From assembly GCF_019802345.1 (NCBI RefSeq), contig NZ_JAINDZ010000034.1, forward strand, positions 1-48,148: 48,148 nucleotides of DNA. The letters run 5' to 3'. The position numbers were made by a program, and so were the translations under genes. The notes below the pieces were generated by a model. It had not been told where the DNA came from and searched no databases. It was given only the letters and a program-made list of their open reading frames with translations. Position 1 is the stretch's first letter, and the number at the start of each line of letters is the position of its first letter. This stretch comes from Methylosinus sp. Sm6. Its GTDB lineage: Bacteria > Pseudomonadota > Alphaproteobacteria > Rhizobiales > Beijerinckiaceae. Of the stretch, positions 16,346 through 24,760 are shown in pieces.

Positions 16346-17268
16346 GAGAGGCCCGCGACGCCATGCGGCAGGCGCAGCAGAATTTCATTGGCCGCGTCGT
16401 CGCCGATCAGCGCGGCGTCGACCGCCGATCCGCGCCGGCGCGCCTCATAGACCTCGGAGCCGTCGGCGCGCAGCACGAGGCCGTGGAAGTCGAGCGTCTC
16501 GCCGTCGAGCCGCGCATGAGCGGCGATCGGCGTGCGGCAGGAGCCGTCGAGCACGGTGAGAAAAGCGCGCTCGGCCACGAGCGCCGCGCCGGTCGCGGCG
16601 TCCAGGATCGGCGCGAGCGCGTCGCGCATGCGCGCGTCGCCCACGCGCTTGGTGACGGCGATGGCCCCCTGCCCGGCGGCGGGCAGAAAATCATCGATCG
16701 GCAGAATGGCGGTGGCGCGGTCGGCGAGGCCGAGCCGCTTCAGCCCGGCGAGCGCCAGCAGCGTGCCGTCGACCTCGCCGCTCTCCACCTTGCGCAACCG
16801 CGTCTCGACATTTCCGCGCAGCAGCGTGATCGACACATCCGGCCGCAGCCGCTTCACCTGCGCGCCGCGCCGCAGCGAGGCGGTGCCGACCACGGAGCCC
16901 TGCGGCAATTCGGCGAGGCCCGCGCCGCCGCGGCCGATCCAGGCGTCGCGCACGTCCTCGCGCGGCAGAAAGCCGGCGATGGCGATCTCGGGCGGCAGAT
17001 GAGTCGGCAAATCCTTGGAGGAATGCACGGCGAGATCGATCCGCCCCTCGGCGAGCGCAAGGTCCAGCTCGCGGGTGAAGAGGCCCTTGCCGCCCGATTC
17101 GGCGAGCGGCCGGTCCTGGATCATGTCGCCCGTGGTGCGGATGATCTCGATCGGCAGCGCCTCCTCGGGCGCCCCGAGCGCCGCCGCCAGCAGCCGGCGA
17201 AGCTCATGGGTCTGCGCCAGAGCGAGCGGGCTGCCGCGCGTGCCGATCGTCAAAATTGCCGTGGTCAT
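16342..17268 (-). CDS. hemC: Porphobilinogen deaminase (hydroxymethylbilane synthase)
   Basis: Encodes 308 residues from the ATG at 17268 (MTTAILTIGTRGSPLALAQT). The frame is open upstream, but that part lies antisense to holA. It carries IRTTGDMIQDRPLAESGGKG, AVHSSKDLPTHLP (catalytic Asp region), GTASLRRGAQ, LLRGNVETRLRK and the dipyrromethane attachment site GSCRTPIAAH. It polymerises four porphobilinogens to hydroxymethylbilane. It is the first gene of the hemCD pair, and holA starts divergently about 136 bp away. Confidence 0.95.
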   Translation of the reverse strand: MTTAILTIGTRGSPLALAQTHELRRLLAAALGAPEEALPIEIIRTTGDMIQDRPLAESGGKGLFTRELDLALAEGRIDLAVHSSKDLPTHLPPEIAIAGFLPREDVRDAWIGRGGAGLAELPQGSVVGTASLRRGAQVKRLRPDVSITLLRGNVETRLRKVESGEVDGTLLALAGLKRLGLADRATAILPIDDFLPAAGQGAIAVTKRVGDARMRDALAPILDAATGAALVAERAFLTVLDGSCRTPIAAHARLDGETLDFHGLVLRADGSEVYEARRRGSAVDAALIGDDAANEILLRLPHGVAGLS

Positions 17269-17404
17269 CTCGCTTTCGCCTTCTCGTGAGCGGCGGACTA
17301 TAGGCAAAAGCGCGCCCGCCACAAGGCGGGCGCGCTTCTCGCAAAAGGGCTGTTCGCCGCGCGTCGCGGAGGCTAGACAGGGTCGCGCCCGCGCCGAGGT
17401 CCCC

Positions 17405-18436
17405 ATGGTCGCCGTCAAGAGCCGCGAGGCGCAGCGCTTCGTCGAAGCGCCGCCCGCGGCGATGTTTCTGTTCCTTCTCCACGGCGCCGACGCCGGCCTC
17501 GTGCGCGAGCGCGCGCTCGCGCTCATCGAGAAGCGGGTCGACGATCGCCGCGATCCGTTCCAATGCGTCGAGATGAGCGGCGACGCCATCGCCGCCGATC
17601 CGCTGTCGCTGCTGGACGAGGCCAATACGGTCCCTTTGTTCGGCGGACGCCGGGCGATCCTCGTCGAGGCGGGGGGAAAATCCATCGTCGGGCCGCTCGA
17701 GCAATTGCTCGCCGCCCCGCCCAAGGACTGCGCGATCGTGGTGACGGCGGGAGCGCTGAAGCGCGATACGCCGCTGCGCAAGCTGATCGAGCCGGCCAAG
17801 CTCGGCGCGGCGATCGAATGCCAGCCCGACGCCGAGCAGGAGCTCGAGAGCCTGATCGACGACAGCCTGCGCGCCGCCGGCCTCTCCGTCGCGCCGGAGG
17901 CGCGGATGCTGCTGCGCGCCGCGCTCGGCGAGGACCGCCGCATGAGCCGCGCCGAATTGGCCAAGCTCGCGCTCTACAAGCACGGCGAGAGCAAGGTCGA
18001 GGCGCGGGACGTCGAGGACATTGTCGCCCACGCCTCGACGATCGCCTCCGACCGGCTGGTGATCGACGCTTTTTCCGGCGAAGCGGCCGCGGCCGGCGAG
18101 GAGCTCGACCGCGCGCTCGCCGGCGGCGCCGATCCTGGGCAATTGCTCGGCGGCGCGCTCCGCTATGCGATGGCGCTGCACCGCGCCCGGCTCGCCGCCG
18201 ACCGCGAGAACGGCCGCGTCGACGCCGGGATGATGATTCTGATGCGCGGCGGCTTCGGCGTCTTCCCGCGTCCGGCGCTGGAGCGCCATCTGAAGAGCTG
18301 GACCGCGGCGAAGATCGCGAGCGTGATCGGCCCCTTGCGCGACGCGCAGAGGCGCGCGAGGATCGACGCCTCGGTCGCTGAAATAGAGGCGGGGCGAGCG
18401 CTGCTGGCCATCGCGACACGGGCGGGGCGGCGATAG
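17405..18436 (+). CDS. holA: DNA polymerase III delta subunit
   Basis: Encodes 343 residues from the ATG at 17405, giving MVAVKSREAQRFVEAPP, as in rhizobial HolA. The core includes FLLHGADAGLVRERA, ANTVPLFGGRRAILVE and later KLALYKHGESKVEARDVEDI, typical of the clamp-loader delta fold (a AAA+ module without a functional Walker A). It opens the beta clamp as part of the DnaX complex. It ends only 20 bp from the convergent hydrolase gene. Confidence 0.9.
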   Translation: MVAVKSREAQRFVEAPPAAMFLFLLHGADAGLVRERALALIEKRVDDRRDPFQCVEMSGDAIAADPLSLLDEANTVPLFGGRRAILVEAGGKSIVGPLEQLLAAPPKDCAIVVTAGALKRDTPLRKLIEPAKLGAAIECQPDAEQELESLIDDSLRAAGLSVAPEARMLLRAALGEDRRMSRAELAKLALYKHGESKVEARDVEDIVAHASTIASDRLVIDAFSGEAAAAGEELDRALAGGADPGQLLGGALRYAMALHRARLAADRENGRVDAGMMILMRGGFGVFPRPALERHLKSWTAAKIASVIGPLRDAQRRARIDASVAEIEAGRALLAIATRAGRR

Positions 18437-18456
18437 TCCTCGGACCGTCGGCGACT

Positions 18457-19374
18457 CTATTCGCGAAGAAAGCCACAGATCAGCGCCGTCACGGCGTCCG
18501 GCGCGTCCTCGAAACAGTAATGGCCGACCGCCGGAAGGCGATGAATCGGCGCCGATGGAAACAGCTCGGCGAAGAGCGGCAGAAACTGCTCGCTTCTCAG
18601 CGTGCGATCAGCCTCTCCCCAAATGGCGAGCGCCGGCCTGGAGCGCACGGCGCGCTCCGCCGCCGGGTCCGGCGTTTCGAACCGATGCGCGCCGATGGCG
18701 ACGCCTTTCGCCCAGCCGATCGCGCCGAGGCAGTCGGCCGGCGTCTCGAAATGCGCGCCGTAAGCCGCGAGCCAGACGTCGCTGACGACATTGCGGTTCT
18801 CGAAGCCGTTCAGATCGAGCACGCTCAATATATCATCGCCCAGTCGGCCGAGGACGGCTTCGAGGCGGCCTTCCCGCTCGGCCGCCAAAATCCATTGGAA
18901 CCAGGGCGAGACGGCAATATTGGCCGACAGCCGCTCGAGCAGGTCCTGCTGACCGAACGGCGTCGGCCCATTCGCCGAAACGACCCGGCGCACAAGGCCC
19001 GGACGCCGCGCCGCGAGCCCCATGCCGACCGGCCCGCCGAAGTCGTGCATGACGAGCGTGACATTATCGAGATCGAGAGCGACGACAAATCTTTCCAGAT
19101 TGTCGATATGGTCATGAAGCCAATAGGTTCGATCCGGCGGCGTCGCGCTCTTGCCGAAGCCCATGTGATCGGGAACGATCACGCGATGAGTCTTTGCGAG
19201 CGCGCGCGTCAGATGACGGAACAAGAAGCCCCAGGTCGGCTCCCCGTGGAGACACAACACGATCTCGCCGTCTCGCGGCCCCTCGTCGACATAGTGCATG
19301 GCGAAGCCGGGCGCGTCGGTGAAATGCGGAGCGAACGGATAGGCGCCTCCAAAGCTCTCGTCCGGTCGAATCAT
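18457..19374 (-). CDS. Alpha/beta hydrolase, haloalkane dehalogenase-like
   Basis: Encodes 305 residues. It has the oxyanion motif LHGEPTWGFLFRHL, nucleophile elbow VMHDFGGPVG with Asp rather than Ser, the acid in IWGEADRTL and the catalytic His in VGHYCFEDAPD. An Asp nucleophile and HGEPTW are features of haloalkane dehalogenases and epoxide hydrolases. The Trp that usually follows the nucleophile in haloalkane dehalogenases is Phe here, so halide stabilisation is doubtful and another substrate is possible. It is divergent from an HxlR regulator, with a large inverted repeat between them, which suggests inducible control. Confidence 0.82.
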   Translation of the reverse strand: MIRPDESFGGAYPFAPHFTDAPGFAMHYVDEGPRDGEIVLCLHGEPTWGFLFRHLTRALAKTHRVIVPDHMGFGKSATPPDRTYWLHDHIDNLERFVVALDLDNVTLVMHDFGGPVGMGLAARRPGLVRRVVSANGPTPFGQQDLLERLSANIAVSPWFQWILAAEREGRLEAVLGRLGDDILSVLDLNGFENRNVVSDVWLAAYGAHFETPADCLGAIGWAKGVAIGAHRFETPDPAAERAVRSRPALAIWGEADRTLRSEQFLPLFAELFPSAPIHRLPAVGHYCFEDAPDAVTALICGFLRE

Positions 19375-19408
19375 GGCGGGACTCCCTCTCGCCGGTATGG
19401 CGCCTATG

Positions 19409-19464
19409 TGGTTTTAAAACGAAACCATCCGATCTGTAACGGATATGGTTTCATTTTACAACCA
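19409..19464. promoter_or_regulatory. Inverted repeat in hydrolase/HxlR divergent promoter
   Basis: Two 20-nt arms, tggttttaaaacgaaaccat (19409-19428) and atggtttcattttacaacca (19445-19464), are inverted with 18 of 20 matches and a 16-nt spacer. It is AT-rich against the GC-rich surroundings and lies between two divergent starts. It is a good candidate for binding of the adjacent HxlR protein. Confidence 0.65.
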
Positions 19465-19506
19465 GATTGGCTCATCGGGGCGGCGCGCGCATGACAGGAG
19501 ACGAGA

Positions 19507-19968
19507 TTGGTCAAACGCAGCAGCCACAGGACCTCCGGCTGTCCGGTGGCGAGACCGCTGGACGCCATCGGCGACGGATGGTCTCTGCTCATTGTGCGCG
19601 ACGCCTTCGCAGGACTGCGCCGCTTCGGCGAGTTCCAAAAAAATCTGGGCCTTGCGAGAAACATCCTGGCAGCGCGGCTCCGCCATCTCGTGGAGCATGG
19701 AATTCTCGCCGCTGTTCCCGCGCCGGATGGCGGCGCCTATCAGGAATATGTGCTGACCGAGAAGGGGCGCGGTCTGTTTCATCTGCTGGTCGCGCTGCGG
19801 CAATGGGGCGAGGAATTCTGTTTCGAGCGCGACGAGCCGCAAGTGCAGCTGAGGGATCGTCTGCACCGTCTCCCTGTGCGGCGGCTCGAACTCTGCTCGC
19901 ACGACGGGCGCCTGCTGGGACCGGACGACGTCGTCGTGGCGCCGACTCCCGACCGGCGGGCGCCCTGA
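19507..19968 (+). CDS. HxlR-family transcriptional regulator
   Basis: Encodes 153 residues from a TTG start preceded by AGGAGA; no ATG or GTG fits better. The HxlR pattern is clear: SGCPVARPLDAIGDGWSLLI with the N-terminal Cys used by redox-sensing members, then RFGEFQKNLGLARNILAARL and LVEHGILAAVPAPDGGAYQE, with YVLTEKGR as wing. The C-terminal extension of about 50 residues is longer than in the smallest members. It probably controls the divergent hydrolase. Confidence 0.85.
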   Translation: MVKRSSHRTSGCPVARPLDAIGDGWSLLIVRDAFAGLRRFGEFQKNLGLARNILAARLRHLVEHGILAAVPAPDGGAYQEYVLTEKGRGLFHLLVALRQWGEEFCFERDEPQVQLRDRLHRLPVRRLELCSHDGRLLGPDDVVVAPTPDRRAP

Positions 19969-20082
19969 CGTTCGGATTGACCCGACGCGCGCGGGCGCGA
20001 CTATGTAGCCCCACCGCCGCGAGCGCGCCGGCCGCGCGCGAGCGAAACAGCGGAATGCGCGCGCGAAAATGGGAGAACCATC

Positions 20083-20649
20083 ATGGACCAGCTGAAACAA
20101 CGCCTCTCCCGCGCCTTCTGGTTCGCGCTGGCCGTGCTCTTCCTCGTCGAGAGCTGGCTATGGGACAATGTGAAGGTCGCTCTGGTGTGGCTCGCCCATG
20201 CCTCGGGACTGAAGGATCTGGAGCCGCGCGCCAGGACCTTCATCGGCGGCCTGTCGCCAGTCGCGACGCTCGCCGTCTTCGCGCTGCCGGCGCTCGCCAT
20301 TCTGCCCTTGAAGCTGATGGCGGTCGCCGCTATCGCCCATGGCCATGTGCTGACGGGCCTGTGCGTCATCCTCGGCGCCAAGACTCTGGCGCTCGGCGTC
20401 ACCTCGTTCCTTTTCGACGCGAGCCGCGAGAAGCTGCTGCAGCTCGCCTGGTTCGCGCGGCTCTATGCGCTGGTCCTGCGGGTGAACGCCTGGGCGCATG
20501 GCCTCGTCGACCCGGTCCGCCGGCGTCTGCGCGAGGCGAAGGCCTTCGTCTCCGCGCGCTTTTCCGCCGCGCTCGGCGAGGGACGCTCGCAATTTTTCCG
20601 CCGGGTCGCGTTGCTGCGCGCGATCGTGCGGCGGCGCGACGCGTCGTGA
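20083..20649 (+). CDS. Conserved membrane protein of unknown function
   Basis: Encodes 188 residues with hydrophobic segments at about 12-38 (FWFALAVLFLVESWLW) and two around 60-105 (VATLAVFALPALAILPLKLM and a following stretch), and a basic helical C-terminus (RRRLREAKAFVSARF). It is probably an inner-membrane protein with a cytosolic tail. Similar proteins occur widely in Rhizobiales without an assigned function. It stands alone on this strand. Confidence 0.7.
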   Translation: MDQLKQRLSRAFWFALAVLFLVESWLWDNVKVALVWLAHASGLKDLEPRARTFIGGLSPVATLAVFALPALAILPLKLMAVAAIAHGHVLTGLCVILGAKTLALGVTSFLFDASREKLLQLAWFARLYALVLRVNAWAHGLVDPVRRRLREAKAFVSARFSAALGEGRSQFFRRVALLRAIVRRRDAS

Positions 20650-20668
20650 TCGGCGCGCCGCCGCGCGA

Positions 20669-20803
20669 TCAGCGGCAGAGGGCGTAGCCCAGGCAGGCGT
20701 CCGCCGAGACCGCCTGTCCAGAGGTGACGATGATCCACACGCCATAGGCGAAAGCCATTGCGAGCAGCAGTCCGAGCAACGACAATCTCGGCGTTTCGCG
20801 CAT
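20669..20803 (-). CDS. Small single-span membrane protein (44 residues)
   Basis: Starts at the ATG 20803, preceded by the strong ribosome site AGGAGGGG, and encodes MRETPRLSLLGLLLAMAFAY followed by a short tail with two Cys (ADACLGYALCR). One transmembrane helix fills most of the chain. The strong ribosome site and clean start support translation. It converges on the membrane-protein gene with 19 bp between them. Function is unknown. Confidence 0.6.
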   Translation of the reverse strand: MRETPRLSLLGLLLAMAFAYGVWIIVTSGQAVSADACLGYALCR

Positions 20804-20956
20804 TTTCCCCTCCTGCGATCGGCTGCGTCGCTCCCCCGCGAGCAGTTCGACCCTGCGCCGTCGAGACGGCCGGCGCCGTGCGCCCCCGCACGCCGCCGCA
20901 GCCCCGGCACGCTGCTTAAGGAAGGGCGCAGCCGCGAAAAGGCGAGCCTTCGCCAG

Positions 20957-20978
20957 CGCCGAAATCCGCATTTCGGCG
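20957..20978. terminator. Hairpin after xerC
   Basis: A perfect 9-bp stem cgccgaaat / atttcggcg with a ccgc loop lies 22 nt past the xerC stop codon. There is no T-run. It is probably a 3'-end structure or terminator. Confidence 0.45.
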
Positions 20979-21000
20979 ACAAGGACAAATCGTCTTTAAT

Positions 21001-22005
21001 TCAATTCGATGTGGAAGGATCGCGGTTGCGCTCCACCGCCCGCGGATGCGCCGAGCGATAGGCGTCGAGCAGGCGCTGCTTGTCGACCGCCGCATAGATT
21101 TGCGTCGTCGAGAGCGAGGCGTGGCCGAGCAGCTCCTGAATGCTGCGCAGATCGCCGCCGCGGCCGAGCAGATGGGTGGCGAAGGAATGGCGCAGCGCAT
21201 GCGGCGTCGCGCTTTCGGGCAGGCCCAGCGCCCCACGCATGCGCTCCACGGCGAGCTGCAGAATGCGCGGCGAGAGCCGGCCTCCGCGCGCGCCGACGAA
21301 CAATGGCCCGCCGGAGAGATCATAAGGACAGAGCCGAATATACTCCTCGATCGCCCGCCGCACGGGCTCGATGATCGGCGCGACGCGCGTCTTGCCGCCT
21401 TTCCCGTTGATGGCGACGCGGTCGATCCTGCCGATCGGCGCCGCGTCGCGGTCGATCGACAGCGCCTCGGAGATACGCAGGCCAGCCCCATAGAGCAGCG
21501 CCAGCGCGGCGGCGTCGCGGGCGATGATCCAGGGCTCGCGCGCTTCGCCCGCGCGCGTTGCAGGATCGACCAGCTCGCGCGCGTCGGCCACGGTCAGCGC
21601 CTTGGGCAGCGAATGCGGCCGCTTGGGCGCACGAATCGCGGCGAAGACATCCGTCTTGGCCAGACCCTGCTTCTCGAGGAAGCGCATCAACGAGCGCACT
21701 GCGGCGAGCGCGCGCAGCAGCGAACGGTTCTCGACCCCCTGCCCCCGACGTCGCGCCATGAAGGCGCGCAGATCGGCCGGCGCGAGCGCCCCGAGCATCG
21801 CCGCGCTCGCCGGCGCGCCTCTATGCTCGGCGAGAAAATCGAGAAAGAAGCGCGCGTCCCGCGCATAGGCGTCGAGCGTATGGCGCGAGGCGCGCTTCTC
21901 GCCGGCGAGATAGTCGAGCCAGGCCTGCGCCGCCTGCGCGATCTCCGGCGCCGCAGGGAATGCGGCGGGCTTGCGCGCGGCTTTTGCTGGAGGGGAGTCG
22001 GTCAT
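21001..22005 (-). CDS. xerC: Tyrosine recombinase XerC
   Basis: Encodes 334 residues from the ATG at 22005; a TTG at 22026 is possible. The SAM-like N-terminal domain (AWLDYLAGEKRASRHTLDAY) is followed by the catalytic set: Arg in GAGLRISEAL, Lys in INGKGGKTR, HxxR in TPHALRHSFATHLL, His in LLGHASLSTT and the nucleophile Tyr in TQIYAAVD. XerC with XerD resolves chromosome dimers at dif. No phage genes flank it, so it is the housekeeping recombinase rather than an integrase. Confidence 0.9.
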   Translation of the reverse strand: MTDSPPAKAARKPAAFPAAPEIAQAAQAWLDYLAGEKRASRHTLDAYARDARFFLDFLAEHRGAPASAAMLGALAPADLRAFMARRRGQGVENRSLLRALAAVRSLMRFLEKQGLAKTDVFAAIRAPKRPHSLPKALTVADARELVDPATRAGEAREPWIIARDAAALALLYGAGLRISEALSIDRDAAPIGRIDRVAINGKGGKTRVAPIIEPVRRAIEEYIRLCPYDLSGGPLFVGARGGRLSPRILQLAVERMRGALGLPESATPHALRHSFATHLLGRGGDLRSIQELLGHASLSTTQIYAAVDKQRLLDAYRSAHPRAVERNRDPSTSN

Positions 22006-22099
22006 CGGACATGACTCGCGCGACAACGTGACTTTAGAATTAAGGTCGGGCCACCCTCCCCCCGCTCGCGGGAGAAGGAGAGAACGGCGCGATTCCGCC

Positions 22100-22897
22100 T
22101 CATGCTCCCCGCAGCCGCTCCAAATCGAAGGCCTCCACGTCGCGCAGCAGCTCGACGAAGGCGGTCGCCCAATAATCGGCGGCGGCCTCGCCCTTGGCCG
22201 CGCTGGCGGCGGCGGCGTCGCCGAGGGCGCCGTCGGGGGAGAGGTCCTGGGTCATCCAACCGAAGCCGATGGGCTTGTCGGCGCGCAGCCAGGTGAACTC
22301 ACGCTCGAAGCCCTCGCTGGCCGAGCGGAAGCGCGCTGCGCGCGTCATGTCGACGAAATCCGGCGCGAGCGCGAGCATCAGCGAGGTTTCGATCTCGCCG
22401 CCATGCACGCCGAGGCGAATCTCGTCCTCGGAGAAGAGCCCGTCCGGATAGCCGAAGCGATGCCAGGAGCAGGAGACGGCGAGCATGGCGCGGCGGGCCC
22501 TCAGCTCAAGCGCCGCCTGGGAGAGCAGCGGCGTGTTGCCGCCGTGCGAATTGAGGAGTACGAGCTTGCGGCAGCCGGAGCGGGCGACGCCTTCGCCGAT
22601 GTCGGTCGCGAGCCGCAGCGCGGTCTCGTGCGAGAGCGTGAGCGTGCCGGGGAAGTCGCCGTGCTCGATGGAGACGCCGATCGCCTGCAGCGGCAGGAAC
22701 AGAACGTCGAGATCGTCCGGCAGACGTTCGACGACGCGCGCGATCATGCCCTGCATGATGGCGCTGTCGACGCCGACCGGCAGATGCGGCCCATGCTGCT
22801 CGACGGCGGCGATGGGCAGCACGGCGATCACACGCGCCATATCGAGGTCGCGGAAGTCGCGGGTGGCGAGGTCGGTCCAATAGCGGGACGGAAGCAT
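22100..22897 (-). CDS. Creatininase-family amidohydrolase
   Basis: Encodes 265 residues from the ATG at 22897. Metal-site motifs are present: VEQHGPHLPVGVD near residue 33, IEHGDFPGTLTLS, LLNSHGGNTPLL and GVHGGEIETSLML. The family includes creatinine amidohydrolase, the FAPy deformylase ArfB and MftE. It is divergent from an NMT1/THI5-type ABC transporter, which suggests hydrolysis of an imported amide or formyl-amino compound, perhaps a pyrimidine precursor. The substrate is an inference from context. Confidence 0.85.
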   Translation of the reverse strand: MLPSRYWTDLATRDFRDLDMARVIAVLPIAAVEQHGPHLPVGVDSAIMQGMIARVVERLPDDLDVLFLPLQAIGVSIEHGDFPGTLTLSHETALRLATDIGEGVARSGCRKLVLLNSHGGNTPLLSQAALELRARRAMLAVSCSWHRFGYPDGLFSEDEIRLGVHGGEIETSLMLALAPDFVDMTRAARFRSASEGFEREFTWLRADKPIGFGWMTQDLSPDGALGDAAAASAAKGEAAADYWATAFVELLRDVEAFDLERLRGA

Positions 22898-22973
22898 GGC
22901 GGAGAGGGTAGACCTTTCGAATGCGGTTCGCCAGAGCGCCCCAACCGTATGAGAAACTGAAACGAGGCAATCG

Positions 22974-23984
22974 ATGACGAAACGCTTTCTGGCGACGCTC
23001 GCGGCCTTCCTCCTCGCCGCGCCGGCGCTCGCCCTCGACAAAATCTCCTTCGCCACCAATTGGCGGGCGCAGGCCGAACATGGCGGCTTCTATCAGGCCG
23101 TCGTCGACGGCACCTACGCCAAATACGGGCTCGACGTCTCCATCGTGCAGGGCGGCCCGCAGTCCAACGCGCGCCTGCTGCTCGCCGCCGGCCGCGTCGA
23201 TTTCTGCATGGGCGCCAATCTCATCCAGACCTTCTCCGCCGTGCAGCAGAAGGCGCCGATCGTCGCCGTCGCCAGCCTGTTCCAGAAGGACCCGATCATC
23301 TTCATGTCGCATCCGGGCGTGGGGCTGGACCGCTTCGAGGATCTGCCCGAGGCGACCGCCTTCGTCGGCAACGACAATCTGGTCTCTGTCTTCCAATGGC
23401 TGAAGCAGGCCTATGGCTTCAAGGAAGAGAAGATCAAGCCCTATACGTTCAACTCCGCGCCCTTCCTGGCCGACAAAAAGTCGATCCAGCAGGGATATTT
23501 GACGTCGGAGCCGTTCGAGATCGAGCGGCAGGGCGGTTTCGCGCCCAATGTCTTCCTGCTCGCAGACTATGGCTACGACAGCTATTCGACGACCATCGAG
23601 ACGCGTCCCGAGACGATCGCCGCCAAGGCCGATCTCGTGCAGCGCTTCGTCGACGCCTCGATCATCGGCTGGTATCATTATCTCTACGGCGATCATGCCG
23701 CCGCCGACGCCGCCATCCGCAAGGACAATCCCGAAATGTCCGAGGGCCAGCTCACTTATTCCTTCGCCAAGCTGAAGGAGCGCGGCATCGTCGACAGCGG
23801 CGATTCGCTCGAGCTCGGCCTCGGCGCTATGACCGAGGCGCGCGTGAGGAGCTTCTTCGACAAGATGGCCAAGGCCGGCGTGTTCCCCGCCGATCTCGAC
23901 ATCGCGAAGGGCTATACGACGCGCTTCGTGAACAAGAAGATCGGCCTCGAGCTGCGGCCTGCGAAATCCGCGAGCGCGCCGTGA
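22974..23984 (+). CDS. ABC transporter substrate-binding protein, NMT1/THI5-like
   Basis: Encodes 336 residues with a Sec signal peptide (LATLAAFLLAAPALA). The mature chain starts KISFATNWRAQAEHGGFYQA and has YGLDVSIVQGGPQSNARLLL, the NMT1/THI5 pattern of periplasmic proteins that bind pyrimidine precursors of thiamine (ThiY) or other small heterocycles and sulfonates. It is the first gene of a three-gene transporter; its TGA overlaps the GTG of the ATPase gene (GTGA at 23981-23984). Confidence 0.88.
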   Translation: MTKRFLATLAAFLLAAPALALDKISFATNWRAQAEHGGFYQAVVDGTYAKYGLDVSIVQGGPQSNARLLLAAGRVDFCMGANLIQTFSAVQQKAPIVAVASLFQKDPIIFMSHPGVGLDRFEDLPEATAFVGNDNLVSVFQWLKQAYGFKEEKIKPYTFNSAPFLADKKSIQQGYLTSEPFEIERQGGFAPNVFLLADYGYDSYSTTIETRPETIAAKADLVQRFVDASIIGWYHYLYGDHAAADAAIRKDNPEMSEGQLTYSFAKLKERGIVDSGDSLELGLGAMTEARVRSFFDKMAKAGVFPADLDIAKGYTTRFVNKKIGLELRPAKSASAP

Positions 23985-24760
23985 CGATCCGCGTCGCGAC
24001 GCCGGCGGCGCCGCTCGTCGCGCTGCGCGGGATCGGCAAGGCCTTCGCCAATGGCGTCGCGGCGCTCGACGGCTTCGACCTCGACCTGCGCGAAGGCGAA
24101 TTTCTGACGCTGCTCGGGCCGTCCGGATGCGGCAAGTCGACGGCGCTGCGGCTCATCGCCGGCCTCGCCGAGCCGAGCGGCGGTCGCATCGATTGGCGCG
24201 ACGAGAACGCGGCGCAGGCGATCGGCTTCGTCTTTCAAGAGCCGACGCTGCTGCCCTGGTCCGATGTCTTCGCCAATGTCCATCTGCCGCTGCGCCTCGC
24301 CGGCGTGGCGCGCGAAACCGCAGCGCCCCGCGTGCGCGAGGCGCTCGCGAAGGTGGGCCTCGCCGATTTCGAGAGCGCCCTGCCGCGCGAGCTGTCCGGC
24401 GGAATGAAGATGCGCGCGGCGATCGCGCGCGCGCTCGTCACGCGGCCGAGGCTCTTGTTGATGGACGAGCCCTTCGCCGCTCTGGACGAGGTGACGCGCT
24501 TCAGGCTCAACGACGATCTTTTGGCGTTGAAGCGGGAGCTCGGCACGACGATCGTCTTCGTCACCCATTCGGTCTATGAGAGCGTCTATCTCTCGACGCG
24601 CATCATCGCGCTCGCCGCGCGCGGCGGCGCGGTTGTCGACGAGATCGAAATCGACGCGCATGTCGCGCGCGACGAGGAGTTCCGCGCGAGCGCAGAATTC
24701 GCGCGGCTCTGCCGGCGCGCCTCCGCCGCTCTGCGCGGCGCCGCGGGAGAGCGTCTGTGA
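23981..24760 (+). CDS. ABC transporter ATP-binding protein
   Basis: Encodes 259 residues from a GTG that overlaps the previous stop codon. It has Walker A GPSGCGKST, Q-loop QEPTLLPW, signature LSGGMKMRAAIARAL, Walker B LLLMDEPFAALDE and H-loop VTHSVYES, typical of the taurine/nitrate/thiamine-precursor importers. It energises the permease encoded next, whose GTG overlaps its stop codon (GTGA, 24757-24760). Confidence 0.92.
   Translation: MTIRVATPAAPLVALRGIGKAFANGVAALDGFDLDLREGEFLTLLGPSGCGKSTALRLIAGLAEPSGGRIDWRDENAAQAIGFVFQEPTLLPWSDVFANVHLPLRLAGVARETAAPRVREALAKVGLADFESALPRELSGGMKMRAAIARALVTRPRLLLMDEPFAALDEVTRFRLNDDLLALKRELGTTIVFVTHSVYESVYLSTRIIALAARGGAVVDEIEIDAHVARDEEFRASAEFARLCRRASAALRGAAGERL

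Noticed and set aside
21001-22005. Tyrosine recombinase as a prophage or island integrase
   Set aside because: The sequence is XerC-like, with no tRNA, attachment repeats or phage genes nearby.
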